DNA of 64,000 nt from the NCBI RefSeq assembly GCF_000381765.1, contig NZ_KB907074.1, forward strand, positions 518,836-582,835. The letters run 5' to 3'. Under the pieces are notes generated by a model. The model was not told the origin of the DNA. It saw nothing but the letters and a program-made list of their open reading frames with translations, and made no database searches. A program made the position numbers and the translations under genes. Below are positions 9,284 to 19,849 of this stretch, piece after piece. Position 1 is the first letter of the stretch, and each line of letters opens with the position of its first letter. Origin of the DNA: [Zimmermannella] faecalis ATCC 13722 (lineage in GTDB: Bacteria > Actinomycetota > Actinomycetes > Actinomycetales > Microbacteriaceae).

Positions 9284-10714
9284 CTACCAGGAGACCGGCA
9301 GCGGCTTCCCCTCTTCGTAGCCCGCCGCCGACTGCAGCCCGACCTTCGCGCGCTCCGAGAATTCGCGAATCGAGCTGGCGCCCGCGTAGGTGAAGCTCGA
9401 ACGCAGCCCGGTCGTGATCATGTCGATGAGGTCGTCGACGCTCGGCCGTTCGGGGTCGATGAGGATGGTCGAGGTCGAGATTCCCTCGGCGAACAGGAGT
9501 TTGCGAGCCCGGTCGAACGGGTCGAGTTTGCTGAAGCGACCGGCAACTGCGCGAGACGACGCCATGCCAAACGACTCCTTGTATCGGCGCCCCTGCTCGT
9601 CGTGGAGCACGGTGCCCGGCGCCTCGACGGTGCCGGCGAACCACGAGCCGATCATGACCGCACCGGCGCCCGCGGCAATTGCGAGGGCGACATCGCGCGG
9701 GTAGCGCACCCCACCGTCGGCCCAAACACTCGCGCCATACTTTGCCGCCTCGTCGGCGGACTCGAGCACGGCCGAGAACTGCGGGCGACCAACCGCGGTC
9801 ATCATGCGCGTCGTGCACATAGCGCCCGGTCCAACGCCCACCTTGATGATGTTCGCGCCGGCGCTCACGAGGTCGCGCGTGCCCGCTGCGGAGACAACAT
9901 TGCCCGCGACGATCGGTACGCCGAGTTCGGCGCCTCGCACCCGTTCGATCGCGCTGAGCATGCCGGCCTGGTGACCGTGGGCCGTGTCGAGCACGAGCAC
10001 GTCGGCACCGGCCTCGACGAGGCGCTCTGCGCGCCCAACGACGTCACCGTTGATGCCGACCGCCGCGGCGACCCGCAGTCGCCCCTGATCATCCACCGCG
10101 GCGGGGTAAATGCTCGAGCGGAGCGCATCTGCCTGCGAGAGTGCGCCGACGATGCGCCCGCCGCGTCGCACCGCAGCAAAATGCCCCGGCAGGTCTTCGA
10201 GCGTGTTGAATGTCGATCTCACATCGTCCGATACATCTATTACTTCGGCCGCGAGGTGACTCAGGTCGCTCAGGCTCGCGTCGGCCGGAATACGTTCGAG
10301 ATCGCTCGCCTGCACGATCGCCTCGATCTCTCGATCCGCCTCGAGCGCGACGCCCTGACCGGCCACCGCCGGCACGTGCGTCAGCACCTCGCCCACGGTC
10401 GTGTCGGGCGCAAAACGGAACGGCGCGGTGAGCCGCGGGTCCTGCGCCTTCACCCAGCGCAGCTGCTCGAGCACGGCCTCGTCATCGAGGTCCTGCGGCA
10501 GCACCGCGAGGCCGCCGCGGCGCGCGAGGGTCGCGGCCATCCGCTCCCCCGATACGGCGTTCATGTTGCTCGCGACGAGCGGGATGCGCATCCCGGTCGA
10601 GTCGGTCGTGCTGAGATCGACGTTGAGCCGCGACCCGACGTCGGAGCGGGAGGGCACGAGAAACACGTCAGAGTAGGTGAGGTCGTGCTGCGGAACCTGG
10701 CCGTAAAACTGCAT
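9284..10714 (-). CDS. guaB1: GuaB1-family IMP dehydrogenase-related enzyme (actinobacterial GMP reductase type)
   Basis: A 476-residue (beta/alpha)8-barrel of the IMPDH/GMPR family with an inserted CBS-like region (residues ~95-200). The catalytic loop GVGPGAMCTTRMMTAVGRP carries the thioimidate Cys. GuaB1 proteins differ from true GuaB, and members in mycobacteria have been shown to act as GMP reductases (GMP to IMP), a purine-salvage step; that role is taken from the family. DGGVRYPRDVALAIAAGAGAVMIGSWFAG is the phosphate-binding region. Divergent from kgd; no neighbour in the window adds to its function. Confidence 0.88.
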   Translation of the reverse strand: MQFYGQVPQHDLTYSDVFLVPSRSDVGSRLNVDLSTTDSTGMRIPLVASNMNAVSGERMAATLARRGGLAVLPQDLDDEAVLEQLRWVKAQDPRLTAPFRFAPDTTVGEVLTHVPAVAGQGVALEADREIEAIVQASDLERIPADASLSDLSHLAAEVIDVSDDVRSTFNTLEDLPGHFAAVRRGGRIVGALSQADALRSSIYPAAVDDQGRLRVAAAVGINGDVVGRAERLVEAGADVLVLDTAHGHQAGMLSAIERVRGAELGVPIVAGNVVSAAGTRDLVSAGANIIKVGVGPGAMCTTRMMTAVGRPQFSAVLESADEAAKYGASVWADGGVRYPRDVALAIAAGAGAVMIGSWFAGTVEAPGTVLHDEQGRRYKESFGMASSRAVAGRFSKLDPFDRARKLLFAEGISTSTILIDPERPSVDDLIDMITTGLRSSFTYAGASSIREFSERAKVGLQSAAGYEEGKPLPVSW

Positions 10715-10720
10715 ACCCGA

Positions 10721-10726
10721 AGCCTA
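10721..10726 (-). promoter_or_regulatory. -10 hexamer of leaderless guaB1 promoter
   Basis: TAGGCT on the minus strand, six bases before the guaB1 ATG. No Shine-Dalgarno is present, consistent with a leaderless mRNA. Confidence 0.5.
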
Positions 10727-10859
10727 ATCTTTTCCACAATCCCCACCTCCGAGACATGTAGGTGTCCGACGGGAAAAGTCGTTAGGCTTGACACCCGATT
10801 GGGATTGCATCGGCTCTCCAGCAAAAACTTCAATTCGAGAAGAAGGCGGCGATTTTCGC

Positions 10860-13800
10860 GTGTCGACGACCACCGGTTCGGAATCCATTAGCTCAGTGCC
10901 AGACTTCGGAGCCAATGACTGGCTCGTAGAGGAGATGTACGCGAGGTTCCGAGAGGATCGCAACAGCGTTGACAAGGCCTGGTGGCCGACGCTTGAGCGT
11001 TACGAGGCCGCGCAGAACCAGCAGGCGGCGCCGTCGAAGCCTGCGGCTCCCGCAAAGCCCGCCGCCTCGAAGGCTCCCGCGCAGCCGAAGCACGCCGCAT
11101 CAACCGAGTCGACTCCCGCCGCGCCCGCAGCTCCCGCAACGAAGCAGAGCCGCACCACCGCGCGTCCGGCAGCCGCCGCGCCGATCCCGGCCGAGGCGCC
11201 CGCGAAGGCGAAGAAGGACGACCAGCCTGAGCGCCAGGCGGAGACCGCCGCGCTCAAGGGCATGGCGAAGGCGATCGCCAAGAACATGGACGACTCGCTG
11301 TCGATCCCGACCGCGACGAGCTACCGCGAGATTCCCGCGAAGCTCATGATTGACAACCGCATCGTGATCAACAACCACCTGCGTCGCACCCGCGGCGGCA
11401 AGGTCTCGTTCACGCACCTGCTCGGATACGCGCTCGTGCGGGCGCTCGCGAAGTTCCCGAGCCAGAACGTCTTCTACGACATCGTCGACGGCAAGCCTTC
11501 GATCGTGACCCCGCCCCACGTCAACCTCGGTATTGCGATCGACGTGCAGAACAAGGATGGCTCGCGCGGTCTCGTCGTGCCGAGCATCAAGGCCGCCGAA
11601 GAGATGAACTTCCGGGAGTTCCTTGAGGCGTACGAGGAGCTCATCAAGAAGGGTCGCGACGGCAAGCTCACTGCCGCCGATCACGCGGGCGCCACAATCT
11701 CGCTTACGAACCCGGGTGGTATCGGCACCGTGCAGTCGGCCCCGCGTCTCACGCGCGGCCAGGGTTGCATCATCGGTGCGGGTGCGCTCGACTACCCGGC
11801 TGCGTTCCAGGGAATGGCGCAGGAGACGATCGACAACCTCGCGATCTCGAAGCGCCTCACGGTGTCGTCGACCTATGACCACCGCGTGATTCAGGGCGCT
11901 GGCTCGGGCGAGTTCCTCAAGATCGTCTCCGACCTGCTTACGGGTGGCGACGGCTTCTACGAGAGCATCTTCTCGTCGCTCCGCATCCCCTACAAGCCGA
12001 TCACCTGGTCGAAGGACGTGCACGTCGACGTCGCGGCCGCGATCAACAAGACCGCGCGCGTGCAGCAGGTCATCAACATGTTCCGCGTGCGCGGCCACAT
12101 GATGGCCGACATCGACCCGCTCACCTACGTGCAGCGCACCCACCCCGACCTCGAGATCGAATCGCACGGTCTCACGTTCTGGGACCTCGAGCGTCAGTTC
12201 GTCACGGCTGGCTTCGGTACGAAGCGCATGATGAAGCTGCGCGACATCCTCGGGATCCTGCGCGACACGTACTGCCGCACGATCGGCATCGAGTACATGC
12301 ACATTCAGGACCCCGACCAGCGCACCTGGTTCCAGGAGGAACTCGAGCACCCGTACGTTGCGCCGACGCACGACGAGCAGCTGCGCATCCTCACGAAGCT
12401 CAACCAGGCCGAGGCGTTCGAGACCTTCCTGCAGACGAAGTACGTCGGCCAGAAGCGCTTCTCGCTCGAGGGCTCGGAGTCGGTCATCGCGCTCATCGAC
12501 CAGATCGGGCAGGACGCGGTCGACGACAACATCACCGAGATCGTCATGGGCATGGCCCACCGAGGCCGCCTCAACATGCTCACGAACATCGCGGGCAAGA
12601 CCTACAACCAGATGTTCCGTGAGTTCGAGGGCGCGAAGGCTGGCAAGGTCACCGGGTCGGGCGACGTGAAGTACCACCTCGGCATCGAGGGCACGTACAC
12701 GTCATCGAAGGGCGGCGAGCTGCCGATCTACCTCGCGGCGAACCCCTCGCACCTCGAGGCCGTCGACGGCGTGCTCGAGGGCATCGCCCGCGCGAAGCAG
12801 GATCGTCACGACACGCAGGACTTCTCGGTGCTGCCGGTTCTCGTGCACGGTGACGCGGCGATGGCCGGCCAGGGCATCGTCTACGAGACCCTGCAGATGT
12901 CGCAGCTGCGTGCGTACCGCACGGGCGGCACGATTCACGTCATCATCAACAACCAGGTCGGCTTCACGACCTCGACGCAGGATGCGCGCACGTCGATGTA
13001 CTCGTCGGACGTCGCGAAGTCGATTCAGGCACCGGTGTTCCACGTGAACGGCGACGACCCCGAGGCCGTCGCCCACGTCGCATCGCTCGCGTTCCGCTAC
13101 CGCCAGCGGTTCAACCGCGACGTGGTCATCGACCTCATCTCGTACCGCCGACGCGGCCACAACGAGGGCGACGACCCGTCGATGACGCAGCCGCTCATGT
13201 ACGACCTCATCGAGAACAAGCGCTCGGTGCGTAAGCTCTACGCCGACAACCTCGTCGGTCGTGGCGACCTCACGCTCGAGGAGTACGAGAAGGCTCAGGC
13301 TGACTTCCACTCGGAGCTCGAGCGTGCCTTCGCCGAGACGCACGAGGCGCACACCGCGTCGATTTCGGCGCAGGAGCTCTCGACCGTTGGCGCGAACGAG
13401 GAGCAGCAGCCCTCCGAGCCCGAGTCGACGGCCGTGCCGCAGGCGGTGCTCTCGCTCATCGGCGAGGCGCACGCGACCGCGCCCGAGGGCTTCACGGTGC
13501 ACCCGAAGCTGCAGCGCGTGCTCGACCGTCGCGCGAAGATGTCGGAAGAGGGCGACATCGACTGGGCCTACGGCGAGCTCCTCGCGCTCGGTTCGCTGCT
13601 CGTCGAGGGCACGTCGGTGCGCATGTCGGGCCAGGACTCGCGCCGCGGCACGTTCACGCAGCGGCACGCCCTGCTGCACGACCGCAAGACCGACCAGAAC
13701 TGGATTCCCCTCCAGAACCTGTCGGACGACCAGGCGAAGTTCTCGATCTACGACTCCCTGCTCTCGGAGTACGCCGTGCTCGGCTTCGAGTATGGGTACT

Positions 13801-14576
13801 CGGTCGAGCGCCCCGACGCGCTCGTGCTCTGGGAGGCTCAGTTCGGCGACTTCGTGAACGGTGCGCAGACCGTGATCGACGAGTTCATCTCGTCGAGCGA
13901 GCAGAAGTGGGCACAGCGCTCGAGCGTCGTGCTCCTGCTCCCCCACGGCTACGAGGGCCAGGGCCCCGACCACTCGTCGGCCCGTATCGAACGGTTCCTG
14001 CAGCTCGCCGCGCAAGACAATATGACCGTCGCGCAACCGTCAACGCCCGCCAACTACTTCCACCTGCTTCGACGCCAGGCGTACGCGCGGCCGCGTAAGC
14101 CGCTCATCGTCTTCACGCCGAAGTCGATGCTTCGCCTGCGCGGTGCGACCTCGCCGACCGAGGCGTTCACCCAGGGCAAGTTCCAGCCGGTCATCGATGA
14201 CAAGCGCATCGACGACAAGGCCGCGGTGAAGCGGGTCGTGCTCCACTCGGGCAAGCTGCACTACGACCTCGAGCAGCAGCTCGAGAAGTCGGGCGATCGT
14301 TCGGTGGCGCTCGTTCGCCTCGAGCAGTACTTCCCCCTGCCCCTCGAGGAGCTGCTCGGCGTGCTCGCGCAGTACCCGAACGCCGAGATCGTTTGGGCAC
14401 AGGAGGAGCCGCGCAACCAGGGGGCCTGGCCCTACCTGCTGGCGCAGCTCGCGCCCGCGCTCGACCGCGAACTCACGGCCGTAACGCGTGCCGAGGCCTC
14501 GGCGCCCTCGGCCGGCACGATGAAGGCACACCAGGAGCAGCAGCTCGCCCTAATCGAGGGCGCGCTCGGAAGCTAG
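10860..14576 (+). CDS. kgd: Multifunctional 2-oxoglutarate decarboxylase / dehydrogenase E1 with fused E2-like domain
   Basis: A 1238-residue TCA-cycle enzyme of the actinobacterial OdhA/Kgd type. Order of parts: a short N-terminal segment with NDWLVEEMYARF (residues ~17-28), an Ala/Pro-rich linker (~55-125), an acyltransferase (E2) catalytic domain without lipoyl domain whose motif YDHRVIQG carries His ~341, then the ThDP-dependent E1 with GMAHRGRLNML (His ~567) and a ThDP-binding GDAAMAGQG near residue 665. It works with an E2-E3 complex borrowed from pyruvate dehydrogenase. The GTG at 10860 was chosen because residues from SSVPDFGANDWL match the family N-terminus; an in-frame ATG at 10788 would add 24 unlike residues. 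OdhI/GarA-type FHA regulation is known in the family; that partner is not in the window. Confidence 0.95.
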   Translation: MSTTTGSESISSVPDFGANDWLVEEMYARFREDRNSVDKAWWPTLERYEAAQNQQAAPSKPAAPAKPAASKAPAQPKHAASTESTPAAPAAPATKQSRTTARPAAAAPIPAEAPAKAKKDDQPERQAETAALKGMAKAIAKNMDDSLSIPTATSYREIPAKLMIDNRIVINNHLRRTRGGKVSFTHLLGYALVRALAKFPSQNVFYDIVDGKPSIVTPPHVNLGIAIDVQNKDGSRGLVVPSIKAAEEMNFREFLEAYEELIKKGRDGKLTAADHAGATISLTNPGGIGTVQSAPRLTRGQGCIIGAGALDYPAAFQGMAQETIDNLAISKRLTVSSTYDHRVIQGAGSGEFLKIVSDLLTGGDGFYESIFSSLRIPYKPITWSKDVHVDVAAAINKTARVQQVINMFRVRGHMMADIDPLTYVQRTHPDLEIESHGLTFWDLERQFVTAGFGTKRMMKLRDILGILRDTYCRTIGIEYMHIQDPDQRTWFQEELEHPYVAPTHDEQLRILTKLNQAEAFETFLQTKYVGQKRFSLEGSESVIALIDQIGQDAVDDNITEIVMGMAHRGRLNMLTNIAGKTYNQMFREFEGAKAGKVTGSGDVKYHLGIEGTYTSSKGGELPIYLAANPSHLEAVDGVLEGIARAKQDRHDTQDFSVLPVLVHGDAAMAGQGIVYETLQMSQLRAYRTGGTIHVIINNQVGFTTSTQDARTSMYSSDVAKSIQAPVFHVNGDDPEAVAHVASLAFRYRQRFNRDVVIDLISYRRRGHNEGDDPSMTQPLMYDLIENKRSVRKLYADNLVGRGDLTLEEYEKAQADFHSELERAFAETHEAHTASISAQELSTVGANEEQQPSEPESTAVPQAVLSLIGEAHATAPEGFTVHPKLQRVLDRRAKMSEEGDIDWAYGELLALGSLLVEGTSVRMSGQDSRRGTFTQRHALLHDRKTDQNWIPLQNLSDDQAKFSIYDSLLSEYAVLGFEYGYSVERPDALVLWEAQFGDFVNGAQTVIDEFISSSEQKWAQRSSVVLLLPHGYEGQGPDHSSARIERFLQLAAQDNMTVAQPSTPANYFHLLRRQAYARPRKPLIVFTPKSMLRLRGATSPTEAFTQGKFQPVIDDKRIDDKAAVKRVVLHSGKLHYDLEQQLEKSGDRSVALVRLEQYFPLPLEELLGVLAQYPNAEIVWAQEEPRNQGAWPYLLAQLAPALDRELTAVTRAEASAPSAGTMKAHQEQQLALIEGALGS

Positions 14577-14616
14577 CCAACCGCACCACGCGGCCCCGCA
14601 CGGCGCTCTGCTCGTC

Positions 14617-16592
<1,976 letters not shown>

Positions 16593-16880
16593 TCAGCCTC
16601 CCTGCGCCGCCGTGACGATCTCGACCTCGTCGCCGGCTGCCAGTGCCGTGACGCCCCAGCGGCTGCGCGGCACGACGGCGCCGCCGACGGCCGCCGCGAT
16701 GCCGAGTCGGTTCCCGTCGAGCGGGACGCCGCGTTCGTCGAGCGGTCGGCCGATCCGCTCCGCGACGAGCGCGAGGAGCGTGCCGCCCGCGATTGCCTCT
16801 ACGGGTTCTCCGTTGACCGTGATGGCGATGCGTTCCGGTACCGCACGTTTCTCGGCGGCGACGTTTTCGGTCTTCGTCAT
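16593..16880 (-). CDS. thiS: Sulfur carrier protein ThiS
   Basis: A 95-residue ubiquitin-like carrier ending in the required Gly-Gly (VEIVTAAQGG). It is longer than the usual 65-72 residues: about 17 polar residues precede the beta-strand AITVNGEPVEA, and there is a loop insertion around GRPLDERGVPLDGNRLG. The ATG at 16878-16880 overlaps the thiO stop as ATGA. An open frame continues upstream into thiO but that part is a shadow of thiO. ThiF adenylates its C-terminus, and ThiG uses the thiocarboxylate. Confidence 0.9.
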   Translation of the reverse strand: MTKTENVAAEKRAVPERIAITVNGEPVEAIAGGTLLALVAERIGRPLDERGVPLDGNRLGIAAAVGGAVVPRSRWGVTALAAGDEVEIVTAAQGG

Positions 16881-18025
16881 TCCTGTTCCTCCTCGTGGTG
16901 GGATGGGTTCGGGGCTCCTGCGCCGGCCATTGCGAACCGCTCCGGGTCGACCGCCCGCAGCGTGCTCGGGTCTACCGGCTCCCCCGTCGTCAGTGCCGCA
17001 GTGAGGGCCGAGCCGAGCGGCGCGAGCAGGATGCCGTGCCGGAAGTAGCCCGTCGACACCACCGCGCCATCGTCGATGCGCCCGATGAGCGGCAGGTCGT
17101 CGGGCGTGCCCGGGCGCGCGCGGACCATTGTCTCGGCGAGGTCGGCCTCGAGCAGGCCTGGGAGCGCTCGCCGCGCATCCTCGAGCAGCCGATGCACGCC
17201 CTCGGCGCTCACCCCGTCTCGGCCGTCCTCGCGCGACGTCGCCCCGACCACGAGCTCCCCACCCGGTCGCGGCACGACATAGCAGGGGCGGCCGCGCACG
17301 AGGGCTCGCACGGTGCGGTCGATGAGGGGCGGGCGTTCGGGCGCGAACCGTAGCCGAAGGATGTCGCCATGCACCGACCGCAGGGGCAGTTGCGACAGTT
17401 CCGGCAACAGCGCGCGTCCTGTCGCGATGACCGTCTGCTCGGCGGCGATCTCGGTACCGTCGGCGAGGATCACGCCGCGTGTCGTCCCGTCGACCCGGCG
17501 GAGCGAACGCACGGGCTCCCGAACAACGCGGTCGCCGAGCCACGCGAGCAGAGCCCCGGTGAACCGCCGCGGGTCGAGCTGGTGGTCGTCGCGCAGCCGG
17601 ACCCCGCCGACGACGCCGGGGCCGAGCGCCGGTTCGAGCCGGCGCGCCGCCAGTGCATCGAGGCGCTCGGCGCGCATGCCGAATGCCGTCTGCTGCTTCG
17701 TGAGTTCGTCGAGTGCCAGGCGATCGGCCGCGTCGAGCCCGACCACGACGGTCTCGTTGCGGACATACCCCGCCGCCATGCCCGTCACCGATTCGACGCG
17801 CTCGACGAGCTCCGGATACAGCTCAGCCGAGTCACGCATGAGCGGCCAGAGCGCCTCCTGGCCCCAGACAACCTCGGCGGCCGGCGCGAGCATCCCCGCC
17901 GCGGCCCGGGTCGCGCCCATGGCCGGCGCGGGGTCGCAGACTCGCACGCTCCAGCCACGCTCGACGAGTCGGAACGCGGTGCTGAGCCCGATGATCCCAG
18001 CGCCCACGACAACGGCGTCCGCCAT
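16877..18025 (-). CDS. thiO: Glycine oxidase ThiO
   Basis: An FAD-dependent D-amino-acid-oxidase-family protein (382 residues) that oxidises glycine to the imine used by ThiG. The Rossmann motif VVGAGIIGLSTAFRLVERG is at residues 5-23, with GATRAAAGMLAPAAE following; RPGTPDDLPLIGRIDDGAVVSTGYFRHGILLAP near the C-terminus is the flavin/substrate region. The ATG at 18023-18025 lies just after the TPP aptamer; the longer open frame upstream would translate the riboswitch and is rejected. First gene of thiO-thiS-thiG-thiF, all joined by overlaps of four bases or a gap of three. Confidence 0.92.
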   Translation of the reverse strand: MADAVVVGAGIIGLSTAFRLVERGWSVRVCDPAPAMGATRAAAGMLAPAAEVVWGQEALWPLMRDSAELYPELVERVESVTGMAAGYVRNETVVVGLDAADRLALDELTKQQTAFGMRAERLDALAARRLEPALGPGVVGGVRLRDDHQLDPRRFTGALLAWLGDRVVREPVRSLRRVDGTTRGVILADGTEIAAEQTVIATGRALLPELSQLPLRSVHGDILRLRFAPERPPLIDRTVRALVRGRPCYVVPRPGGELVVGATSREDGRDGVSAEGVHRLLEDARRALPGLLEADLAETMVRARPGTPDDLPLIGRIDDGAVVSTGYFRHGILLAPLGSALTAALTTGEPVDPSTLRAVDPERFAMAGAGAPNPSHHEEEQE

Positions 18026-18032
18026 GACGGTT

Positions 18033-18110
18033 CTCCCTCCGGCGGCATGATCCGCATCAGGTCTAGCGGTCGGCACTCAGCCCTCTCAGCCCGAATCGGG
18101 CTCCCGCGAA
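18033..18110 (-). promoter_or_regulatory. TPP riboswitch (THI element) controlling thiOSGF
   Basis: Read on the minus strand, this leader holds the signature pieces of the TPP aptamer: GGGAGCCCG, then GGGCTGAGAGGG, then ACCTGATGCGGATCATGCC, and finally GGAGGGA. The last piece reads on as GGAGGGAG, eight bases before the thiO ATG, so the 3' side of the aptamer carries the Shine-Dalgarno. Binding of thiamine pyrophosphate would therefore most simply block translation initiation of thiO and the coupled genes. No separate terminator is seen. Confidence 0.93.
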
Positions 18111-18119
18111 CGATTCCTC

Positions 18120-18125
18120 TACTGT
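18120..18125 (+). promoter_or_regulatory. -10 hexamer of thiE, mirrored by a thiO leader -10
   Basis: TACTGT lies six bases before the thiE ATG and suggests leaderless thiE. The surrounding CTACTGTAG is self-complementary apart from its centre, and the minus strand reads TACAGT at 18126-18121, placed to start the riboswitch leader near 18114. Both promoters would then share nearly the same bases. Confidence 0.4.
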
Positions 18126-18131
18126 AGGCGC

Positions 18132-18806
18132 ATGACCGCACCGCGCCAAGACCCGACGTCGAGACCTCACCGAACCCGGGCGGAGCGGCTCGCGAAACTC
18201 GCCGCGACGCGGCTCTACGTCTGCACGGATGCGCGGACCGATCGCGACGATCTCCCGGAGTTCCTCGACGCCGCCTACTCCGGCGGGGCGGGCATCGTGC
18301 AGTTGCGCGACAAGGGCCTTGAGGCGGCCGCCGAGCTCGAGCGGCTGCGGACGCTCGCCGGCATCGCGGAGCGCCACGACGCGCTGTTCGCCGTGAACGA
18401 TCGGGCCGACATCGCTTTGCTTTCGGGCGCCGACGTGCTCCACGTCGGGCAGGGCGACCTCGCCACGCCCGACGCGAGAGCGCTCGTCGGCCAGTCGGTG
18501 CTCATCGGCCGCTCGACGCACTCCCACGAGCAGGTGCTCGCCGCGAACGACGACCCGGGGCTCGACTACTTCTGCGTGGGCCCCGTGTGGGAGACCCCCA
18601 CGAAGCTCGGGCGACCGGGCGTCGGCCTCGAGCTCGTACGGTTCGCCGCCGAGGCGGCCCGCAAGCCGTGGTTCGCGATCGGCGGGGTCGCCGCAGGCGA
18701 GCGGCTGCACGCGGTGCGCAAGGCTGGTGCCGAGCGCATCGTCGTCGTGCGCGCCGTCACCGAGGCGACGGATCCGGCTGCCGCGGCCCGCGCCCTGGCC
18801 GCCTGA
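18132..18806 (+). CDS. thiE: Thiamine-phosphate synthase
   Basis: A 224-residue TIM-barrel enzyme joining HMP-PP and thiazole phosphate. [13 protein letters not shown] opens the barrel after a 27-residue polar N-terminus; [10 protein letters not shown] binds the pyrimidine, [25 protein letters not shown] and IGRSTHS follow, and [19 protein letters not shown] binds the thiazole; FAIGGV is the last phosphate loop. It is divergent from thiO, with 106 bases between the starts. It has no riboswitch of its own: the aptamer faces the other way, so control by TPP could act only through shared promoter use. Confidence 0.94.
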   Translation: MTAPRQDPTSRPHRTRAERLAKLAATRLYVCTDARTDRDDLPEFLDAAYSGGAGIVQLRDKGLEAAAELERLRTLAGIAERHDALFAVNDRADIALLSGADVLHVGQGDLATPDARALVGQSVLIGRSTHSHEQVLAANDDPGLDYFCVGPVWETPTKLGRPGVGLELVRFAAEAARKPWFAIGGVAAGERLHAVRKAGAERIVVVRAVTEATDPAAAARALAA

Positions 18807-18864
18807 CCGCGAGTGGCGTCACGCCCGACGCCCCGCGGTACGCGAGGCGCGTCGCCGTGCGCTG

Positions 18865-19101
18865 CTACGCGTCGCCCCGAAGAGAGGCGAGCACGCGATC
18901 GCGGAGGTCGGCCGGTGCGACATCTTCGTTGCACGAGCGTCGCACCACCTGGGTGATCATCTGATTCACGTGGGCCTCACCCGAGCAGTCCTCGCACGTC
19001 GCGAGGTGCTCCTTGATGACGTCGCGATCCATGCTGCAGATTTCGTTGCGCAGGTATTCCTCGAGCTCCTGCCGAGCCTTGTCACAACCACAGTCGGTCA
19101 T
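18865..19101 (-). CDS. rsrA: Redox-sensitive zinc anti-sigma factor (RsrA type)
   Basis: A 78-residue ZAS-family anti-sigma factor. The zinc motif H-x3-C-x2-C is present as HLATCEDC (His32, Cys36, Cys39), with further cysteines at positions 4, 6, 22 and 57. In RsrA-type proteins, thiol oxidation forms disulfides, releases zinc and frees the sigma factor. The ATG overlaps the sigR stop as ATGA, so sigma and anti-sigma are made in coupled fashion. It converges on thiE with 58 bases between. Confidence 0.92.
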   Translation of the reverse strand: MTDCGCDKARQELEEYLRNEICSMDRDVIKEHLATCEDCSGEAHVNQMITQVVRRSCNEDVAPADLRDRVLASLRGDA

Positions 19102-19766
19102 GCGTCTCGCTCCTTTCCAATTCCATACTCCCCGGCATAGTCACGCAGCCGCTCACGCAAGAGCTTGCGCCCTCGGTGCAGTCGGCTCATGACCGTGCCG
19201 GTCGGAGTGTCCATGATTTCCGCGATCTCCTTGTACGCGAAGCCCTGCACGTCGGCGAGCAGCACCGCCTGACGGAACTCTTCGGGGATCTCGGCCAGCG
19301 CATCCTTGACGACCGTCGATGGCAGGTTGTCGATCGCCTCGGCCTCGGCCGAGCGCGAGCTCGTCGTGCCGGTGTACGACTCCGCGCCGCCGAGCTGCCA
19401 GTCCTCGAGCTCTTCGAGCGAGTTCTGGTAGGGCGTGCGCTGCTGCTTGCGGTACGTGTTGATGTAGAGGTTCGTCTGGATGCGGTAGAGCCAGGCGCGG
19501 AGGTTCGTTCCCTGCCGGAACGAGGCGAACGATTGGAAGGCCTTCGTGAAGGTCTCCTGCACGAGGTCCTGCGCATCGGCGGGGTTCCGGGTCATCCGCA
19601 TGGCGTGCCCGTAGAGCTGGTCGAGCAGCGGGATTGCCTGCTCGGCGAAGAGCTCGGCGAGCGGCCGATCGGATTCCGTCTGCACCGACCCGGTCTGCGG
19701 TGCGTCATCACTGGAGTTCATCGTCACCGAGTCTACGGCCGGAGGGCCGGTAAGCACTGCGATCAT
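19098..19766 (-). CDS. sigR: ECF sigma factor SigR/SigH type (thiol-oxidative stress)
   Basis: A 222-residue group-4 sigma factor. Region 2 includes [20 protein letters not shown] and [15 protein letters not shown]; region 4 includes [25 protein letters not shown] and [12 protein letters not shown] for -35 recognition. It drives thiol-homeostasis and protein-quality genes in actinobacteria. Two starts are credible. ATG at 19766 has AGGAG four bases upstream and follows the sigma-R-type promoter; ATG at 19721, 15 codons in, has a TAGACT hexamer eight bases upstream. This recalls the long and short SigR isoforms of Streptomyces coelicolor. The cognate anti-sigma gene follows with ATGA overlap. 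Confidence 0.93.
   Translation of the reverse strand: MIAVLTGPPAVDSVTMNSSDDAPQTGSVQTESDRPLAELFAEQAIPLLDQLYGHAMRMTRNPADAQDLVQETFTKAFQSFASFRQGTNLRAWLYRIQTNLYINTYRKQQRTPYQNSLEELEDWQLGGAESYTGTTSSRSAEAEAIDNLPSTVVKDALAEIPEEFRQAVLLADVQGFAYKEIAEIMDTPTGTVMSRLHRGRKLLRERLRDYAGEYGIGKERDA
19730..19735 (-). promoter_or_regulatory. Possible housekeeping -10 for the short SigR isoform
   Basis: TAGACT on the minus strand, eight bases before the in-frame ATG at 19721 inside sigR. It resembles the other leaderless -10 hexamers of the window and could provide basal SigR. Confidence 0.4.
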
Positions 19767-19823
19767 GCGGCTCCTATTCTGCCGGGCTGCGGCTCGCGGG
19801 CGGTTGCTCGCGATAGTCTGTTC

Positions 19824-19849
19824 AACCGATGGAGATCTTCAGATATTCC
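19824..19849 (-). promoter_or_regulatory. Sigma-R-type promoter of sigR (autoregulation)
   Basis: The minus strand reads GGAAT, 18 bases, GTT, an exact match to the SigR/SigH consensus GGAAT-N18/19-GTT. Transcription would start near 19815, about 50 bases before the sigR ATG at 19766. The -35 element lies inside the aroA coding region and the site spans the aroA start codon at 19829. Confidence 0.85.

Noticed and set aside
11100..14036. Long minus-strand frames of 525 and 444 codons inside kgd
   Set aside because: Shadow of kgd, with Val/Arg/Leu/His-rich translation and no start signals.
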